A stretch of 64,000 bases of DNA from Nocardia sp. BMG51109 (lineage in GTDB: Bacteria; Actinomycetota; Actinomycetes; Mycobacteriales; Mycobacteriaceae). Position numbers and translations under genes: made by a program. Below are positions 60,268-64,000 of this stretch, one piece after another. Position 1 is the first letter of the stretch; each line of letters starts with the position of its first letter. The DNA lies in the NCBI RefSeq assembly GCF_000526215.1, contig NZ_JAFQ01000004.1, forward strand, positions 8,060,001 to 8,124,000, read 5' to 3'. The notes under the pieces were generated by a model. That model did no database searches and was not told where the DNA came from. It worked only from the letters and a program-made list of their open reading frames with translations.

Positions 60268-61535
60268 ACCAGGACCGCCCGCCCGTTCTCGACCGGTTCG
60301 GCTTCCCGGCCCGGTGGCAGGTGCATACGCGGCGCGAGATCCGCCGGGTCACCCGGGCGCTCGACGCGCTCCCGGCGGCCGACCACGCGCGACTCGACGA
60401 CGGAAGGTGCGCCGCCGAAGCCCTCGCCGCCGGAAAGGCCCGGCCGACAACGGATTCCGTCCCCGTCCCGAACCGCAGGGTCGTGCTCGTCCTGCCCTTT
60501 CCCATCCAGACGGGCGGCATGCGGGTCCAGCTCCAGCTGGCGAAGATGATGCGGGACGAGGGCGCCGAGGTGCATGTGCGCCAGGTGCGCGGCGACGACT
60601 GCGTGGCCGGCAGGTACGACGATCTCGGGTTCACCTCCCGGGTGCCGCTGGCGGATCCGCGCCACCTGGCGGCGGCGCTGCGCGACCTCGCTCCGGCGAC
60701 GCTGCTCGTCGGCTGCTGGATCGACTACTTCGCCGCGGTGGAGTCCGGCGCCGGCCCGGTCATCGGATACTCCGCCGGCGAGCCGACGTTGCGAGCCGAA
60801 CCCGCCGGATTCGACCGGAGCTTCCTCGATTTCGCGTACCGCATGCATCAGTTGCCGGTGACGCTGTGGGCGGGTTCCCGGTCGGTGCGCAACATCTTCC
60901 GGGACCGGTTCCATCGAACCGCCGAACTCATCTCCGTTCCGATCGCGAGGGAGATGTTCGACCGCGACTTCGCCGCGCCGCCGCAACCGCCGTTCCGGGT
61001 CGTCGTCGTCGGCCCGGAGCACATCACGACGAAAGGGATACCGGGCGCGCTGCGGGCGCTGATGCCGTTGCGGCAGCAGGGATTCCACATCGTCTGGATA
61101 TCGCCGCAGGCGCCGTCGGAGAGTCTCGCGCACACGGTGGACGAGGTGCACACGGGGTTGAACGCGGAGGGAGTGGCGGCCACCCTCGCGTCCGGCCATG
61201 CCCTGGTGTTCCCCAGCAGCGTCGAGGGGCTGGGAAACCCTCCGCTGGAGGCGATGGCCCTCGGCGTGCCCGCGGTGCTCTGCGCCAACGGTGGTTCGGC
61301 GGAGTACGCGGTACCCGAAATGAACTGCGTGCAGGTGCCTTTCGGCGATGCCGAGGCCCTGCGCGCCGCGGTGTGCCGCCTGCGCGACGATCCCGCACTG
61401 GCCGATCGGCTGCGGACCGCCGGCCGTCACACGGCGGAACGGTACCGGCCCGAGAACATCCACCGGACCGTCGGCGAGTTCATGGCGGCGAAATTCGACG
61501 GTCTGCCGTTCGTCCCGCTCGGCGGGTCGAGCTAG
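60264..61535 (+). CDS. GT-B glycosyltransferase, GT4-like (2)
   Basis: A 423-aa glycosyltransferase. The first 70 residues are a variable extension; VVLVLPFPIQTGGMRVQLQLAKMMRDEGAEVHV (key part TGGMRVQLQLAKMM) starts the N-terminal Rossmann domain, and FRVVVVGPEHITTKGIPGALRAL and ALVFPSSVEGLGNPPLEAMALGVPAVLC (about 330-357) the C-terminal one with the donor-site Glu pair. The GTG at 60264 overlaps the previous stop (GTGA), so both are co-translated. With the GT1-type enzyme this makes three glycosyltransferases, suggesting a trisaccharide. Confidence 0.88.
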   Translation: MNQDRPPVLDRFGFPARWQVHTRREIRRVTRALDALPAADHARLDDGRCAAEALAAGKARPTTDSVPVPNRRVVLVLPFPIQTGGMRVQLQLAKMMRDEGAEVHVRQVRGDDCVAGRYDDLGFTSRVPLADPRHLAAALRDLAPATLLVGCWIDYFAAVESGAGPVIGYSAGEPTLRAEPAGFDRSFLDFAYRMHQLPVTLWAGSRSVRNIFRDRFHRTAELISVPIAREMFDRDFAAPPQPPFRVVVVGPEHITTKGIPGALRALMPLRQQGFHIVWISPQAPSESLAHTVDEVHTGLNAEGVAATLASGHALVFPSSVEGLGNPPLEAMALGVPAVLCANGGSAEYAVPEMNCVQVPFGDAEALRAAVCRLRDDPALADRLRTAGRHTAERYRPENIHRTVGEFMAAKFDGLPFVPLGGSS

Positions 61536-61822
61536 CCCCGCCCCGGGTGACCCGCCCGCCGGTGCCTGCCGTCGGCCTCGCGCACGGCATACGTGGCGAC
61601 CGTCACGGCCGCCCGGGCACAGCCCAGAATCTCTTCGGCCCCGGACGATCCGGGGCGGCCGAGCACCGCCACCACGTCGATGGCGCACCGCACCAGGTGA
61701 CGCGCCGCCGAAACCAGCGGATCCGGTTCCCGCTCCCGCAGCTTGTCGTAGGCATCCCGGAGTAGCGCCTCCGCCTCCGCATAGGGGCGCTCGCCGCGGC
61801 CGAGCGTCGCGCTCTCAGACAT
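61532..61822 (-). CDS. Hypothetical 96-aa helical protein
   Basis: Not recognised. The 96-residue frame is predicted helical and Ala/Arg-rich (YAEAEALLRDAYDKLRERE, VSAARHLVRCAIDVVAVLGR, CARAAVTVATYAVREADGR). It overlaps the DegT aminotransferase by 8 bp on the same strand and the glycosyltransferase stop by 4 bp on the other, so the tight packing suggests a real gene. No signal peptide, metal motif or membrane span is clear. It may be a small accessory or stabilising protein. Confidence 0.5.
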   Translation of the reverse strand: MSESATLGRGERPYAEAEALLRDAYDKLREREPDPLVSAARHLVRCAIDVVAVLGRPGSSGAEEILGCARAAVTVATYAVREADGRHRRAGHPGRG

Positions 61823-62927
61823 GTGCGGAGGCGCGGTCGTAGCCGGTGGCCGCGGTCAGGTCGTCGACCTCGCGGGCCACCCGCAGCAGATCCTTCCGGC
61901 GCAGCGTCGGGAAGATCGGCAGCGCGAATATCGTCTCGGCGACCGCGTCCGTGACCGGAAGGTCGACCGGCGCTCGCAGGGGCTCGAGCCGATGGCAGGG
62001 AACGGGGTAGTAGGCGCCGGTGCCGACCTGCCGGGCGCGCAGTTCCTCGCGCACACCGTCCCTGCTGATCCCGTCGGGCACCCGCACGCTGTACTGGTGG
62101 AAGACATGGTCGGCGGCCGGATCCACATGCGGCGCACGGACATTCGACAACACCGCGGAATACCGCCGGGCGAGATCACGACGGGCGGCGTTCCAGCGCG
62201 CCAGATTCGGCAGCTGCACCCTGCCGATCGCGGCGGCGGACTCGGTCATCCGATTGTTGAATCCGACGATCTGATGCTGATAGGCCTGCCGGGCGCCTTG
62301 GTTCCGCAGCAACCGCGCCCGGTCCAGCACGCCGGCGTCCGCCGAGACGATCATTCCGCCCTCGCCGGTGGTCATATTCTTGGTCGGATAGAAACTGAAT
62401 GCGGCGAATGTTCCGAAACTACCGACCGGGCGGCCGCGCCAGGCCGCGCCGTGCGCCTGACATGCGTCCTCGAACAGCGCGACTCCGGCCCTCTCCGCCA
62501 GCGAAGACAAGGCGTCCATATCGGCCGGATGGCCGAACAGGTGCACGATCAGAATGGCGGCGGTGCGCGGACCGATCAGCGCCCCGACCGATTCCGCCGA
62601 GGCACAGTACGTCCGTTCGTCGATATCGCAGTAGACCGGCCGCGCCCCCGTCAATCGGACGGCGTTCACCGTCCCCGCATAGGTGAATGCCGGGACGATC
62701 ACCTCGTCGCCCGGGCCGATCCCCGCGGCGAGCATGCCCAGGTGGAGTGCGCTCGTACCCGAGTTCACGGCCGCGCAGCCCCGCCCGGCGACGATCGCGG
62801 AGAATTCGTTCTCGAATGCCGCGACCTCCTCACCCTGAACGAGCTTGCCGCTGCGGAGTACTCGGTCGACCGCGCGCCGTTCGGCCGCGCCGAGATTTAC
62901 CACGGTCTGCGGAACAGAGTTGACCAT
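61815..62927 (-). CDS. DegT/DnrJ/EryC1-family sugar aminotransferase 1
   Basis: A 370-aa PLP enzyme that aminates a keto-sugar nucleotide. The PLP Lys is in SFYPTKNMTTGEGGM (about residues 183-197), with AVNSGTSALHLGMLAAGIGPGDEVIVPAFTY (key part NSGTSALHLGML) near residue 55 and LFEDACQAHGA (about 156-166) giving the Asp and His. ATG 62927 has GGAGG 6 bases upstream; the frame is open far upstream without similarity. It is divergent from a second DegT gene, with only 52 bp between starts. Confidence 0.92.
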   Translation of the reverse strand: MVNSVPQTVVNLGAAERRAVDRVLRSGKLVQGEEVAAFENEFSAIVAGRGCAAVNSGTSALHLGMLAAGIGPGDEVIVPAFTYAGTVNAVRLTGARPVYCDIDERTYCASAESVGALIGPRTAAILIVHLFGHPADMDALSSLAERAGVALFEDACQAHGAAWRGRPVGSFGTFAAFSFYPTKNMTTGEGGMIVSADAGVLDRARLLRNQGARQAYQHQIVGFNNRMTESAAAIGRVQLPNLARWNAARRDLARRYSAVLSNVRAPHVDPAADHVFHQYSVRVPDGISRDGVREELRARQVGTGAYYPVPCHRLEPLRAPVDLPVTDAVAETIFALPIFPTLRRKDLLRVAREVDDLTAATGYDRASAHV

Positions 62928-62979
62928 CGCGGTCCTCCAGGCTTGAAAATAATCGAAGAAAAGACAATCATTCTGATTC
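62928..62979. promoter_or_regulatory. Short divergent promoter between two aminotransferase genes
   Basis: A 52-bp A/T-richer gap (GAAAATAATCGAAGAAAAGACAATC-type sequence, shown only in part as AATAATCGAAGAAAAG) separates two divergent starts and must carry at least one promoter. It is one of the most A/T-rich short stretches in the locus. Confidence 0.4.
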
Positions 62980-64000
62980 ATGGCACTGCCGATGACGAAT
63001 CCGAAAATCCGGCTCGCACAGCCAATCATGGGAGATTCGGAGCTGCAAGCCGTCCAACGAGTGCTGGCGTCCGGAATTCTCACGAATGGTCCGGAAACGG
63101 AGGCATTCGAGGAGGAATTCGCCCGGGCCCACAAAGTTCCGTACGCCGTGGCATTGTCGAACGGCACGGTGGCGCTGGCCGCCGTGCTGCTGGCCCACGG
63201 AATAGGTCCCGGCGATGAGGTCGTCGTGCCGTCCTTCACGTTCATCTCGACGGCCACCGCCGTGCTGCACGTCGGAGCGCTACCGGTATTCGCCGAGATA
63301 CACCCCGACACCCTGACCCTCGATGCCGGGCACGCGGCCGCCCTGATCACGTCGCGGACGAAGGCCGTCATCGCCGTCCACTACGCCGGCCAGGCCGCCG
63401 ATATGACCGAACTGCGGGCCGTCGCCGAGCGCGCCGGGGTCCTCCTGTTCGAGGATGCGGCCGAGGCGCACGGCGCGACCTACCGCGGCCGCCCGGTCGG
63501 GGGCCTGGCGGACGGCGGCATGTTCAGTTTCACGCCGACGAAGAACATCACGATGGGCGAGGGTGGGCTCATCACCACCCACGACGCGGGCTGCGCCCGC
63601 CGCCTGCGCCGGCTGCGCAATCACGGTGTCGCCGAAGGCATTCCCCGCACCTCGGTCGGTTACAACTGGCGGCTGTCCGAGATACAGGCGGCGGTGGGCC
63701 GGGCGCAGCTGCAGAAACTGAACGGCATACTGGAACGCAAACGAGCCAACGCCGACCTGCTGGCCGGCCTGCTGCACGCCGCGGATGTGGTCTTTCCGCC
63801 CGGCCGGTCCGACCGGACGCCCACCTTCATGCTGATGACGCTCCGGTCCGCCACCCGCCGCGACGCCCTCGTCGCCGGTCTGCTGGATCGCGGCATCGAG
63901 GCCCGGATCTACTTCCCGCCCGCCCACCTCGACGCGGTCTTCGCCGCCCGGGGAATCCGGCTGCCCCGGACCGAGCAGATCGCGAGCACCGTCTTCTCCA
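62980..64000 (+). CDS. DegT/DnrJ/EryC1-family sugar aminotransferase 2 (partial at window end)
   Basis: The frame runs open from ATG 62980 (or ATG 62992) to the window end, 340 residues so far. KIRLAQPIMGDSELQAVQRVLASGILTNGPETEAFEEEFA (key parts IMGDSELQAV and GILTNGPETEAFE) is the family N-terminus; ALSNGTVALAAVLLAHGIGPGDEVVVPSFTF, LFEDAAEAHGATYRGRPVGGLADGGMFSF and TPTKNITMGEGGLI (PLP Lys, about residues 187-200) follow. It belongs to the NDP-keto-sugar aminotransferases, in a different subgroup from the divergent copy, so two different amino positions or sugars are likely. Only about 30 C-terminal residues are missing. Confidence 0.9.
   Translation, partial: MALPMTNPKIRLAQPIMGDSELQAVQRVLASGILTNGPETEAFEEEFARAHKVPYAVALSNGTVALAAVLLAHGIGPGDEVVVPSFTFISTATAVLHVGALPVFAEIHPDTLTLDAGHAAALITSRTKAVIAVHYAGQAADMTELRAVAERAGVLLFEDAAEAHGATYRGRPVGGLADGGMFSFTPTKNITMGEGGLITTHDAGCARRLRRLRNHGVAEGIPRTSVGYNWRLSEIQAAVGRAQLQKLNGILERKRANADLLAGLLHAADVVFPPGRSDRTPTFMLMTLRSATRRDALVAGLLDRGIEARIYFPPAHLDAVFAARGIRLPRTEQIASTVFS

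Overview
The window is high-GC DNA (roughly 70 percent G+C by eye) with frequent GTG starts, many 4-base start/stop overlaps (ATGA, GTGA), a complete conservon (sensor kinase, roadblock, DUF742, GTPase), a SARP regulator, a DUF222 remnant and several secondary-metabolite loci. This fits a mycelial actinomycete. Nocardia or a close relative is my best guess, from protein flavour only. No rRNA, tRNA or CRISPR array was seen.

Layout. (1) 1-5421: a peptide-type ABC importer operon (ATPase end, second ATPase, two permeases) with a metal-dependent amidohydrolase (DUF6282-like), an Asp/Glu racemase-like protein that lacks both catalytic cysteines, and a GntR/FCD regulator. (2) 5431-7776: a small aminophosphonate locus with a GntR/UTRA repressor, two operator palindromes, a TIGR03364-type FAD oxidoreductase and the 5' remnant of a phosphonatase-like gene. 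(3) 7805-22369: a type II polyketide cluster. It has a methyltransferase, a SARP, an aromatic monooxygenase, an SRPBCC aromatase, a PF04199 cyclase, ACP, KSbeta, KSalpha, SDR reductase, O-methyltransferase and a second methyltransferase, with a GMC oxidoreductase beside it. TCGAG-type direct repeats that could be SARP sites lie upstream of both transcription units. (4) 22507-26349: the conservon. (5) 26516-33585: an accessory stretch with an MFS exporter, DUF222 remnant, AraC regulator, serine-recombinase pseudogene, two class I terpene synthases and a flavin-reductase-like protein. (6) 33772-64000: a large biosynthetic locus that runs off the right end.

Region 6 is the notable part. A near-continuous minus-strand operon (50752 down to 33772) encodes, in transcription order, a PIG-L deacetylase, an NDP-sugar epimerase/decarboxylase, an NDP-sugar dehydrogenase, a glycosyltransferase, another PIG-L deacetylase, a Gfo/Idh oxidoreductase, an amino acid:[carrier protein] ligase, a transglutaminase-like protein, an unannotated 35-residue peptide with a double-glycine leader, a condensation-domain-like protein with a degraded HHxxxDG motif, a C39-peptidase ABC exporter fused to a carrier-protein domain, a luciferase-like monooxygenase, two ABC exporters and a pentapeptide-repeat protein. 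Flanking genes add an acyl-AMP ligase, a YqcI/YcgG (GntA-type) enzyme, an amidinotransferase, a free ACP, a carbamoyltransferase, a tyrosine-ammonia-lyase-like MIO enzyme, a sugar-nucleotide dehydratase/epimerase, two glycosyltransferases and two DegT aminotransferases.

Interpretation (inference): one set of genes can make p-coumarate, activate it, build amino sugars and add guanidino and carbamoyl groups. That recalls the glycocinnamoylspermidine antibiotics such as cinodine, reported from Nocardia as DNA gyrase inhibitors; a pentapeptide-repeat protein would be a fitting gyrase-protecting immunity factor. The same operon also carries a secreted-peptide system joined to aminoacyl-carrier-protein chemistry. 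I know of no described pathway with that combination, and it is the best candidate here for a new biosynthetic system.
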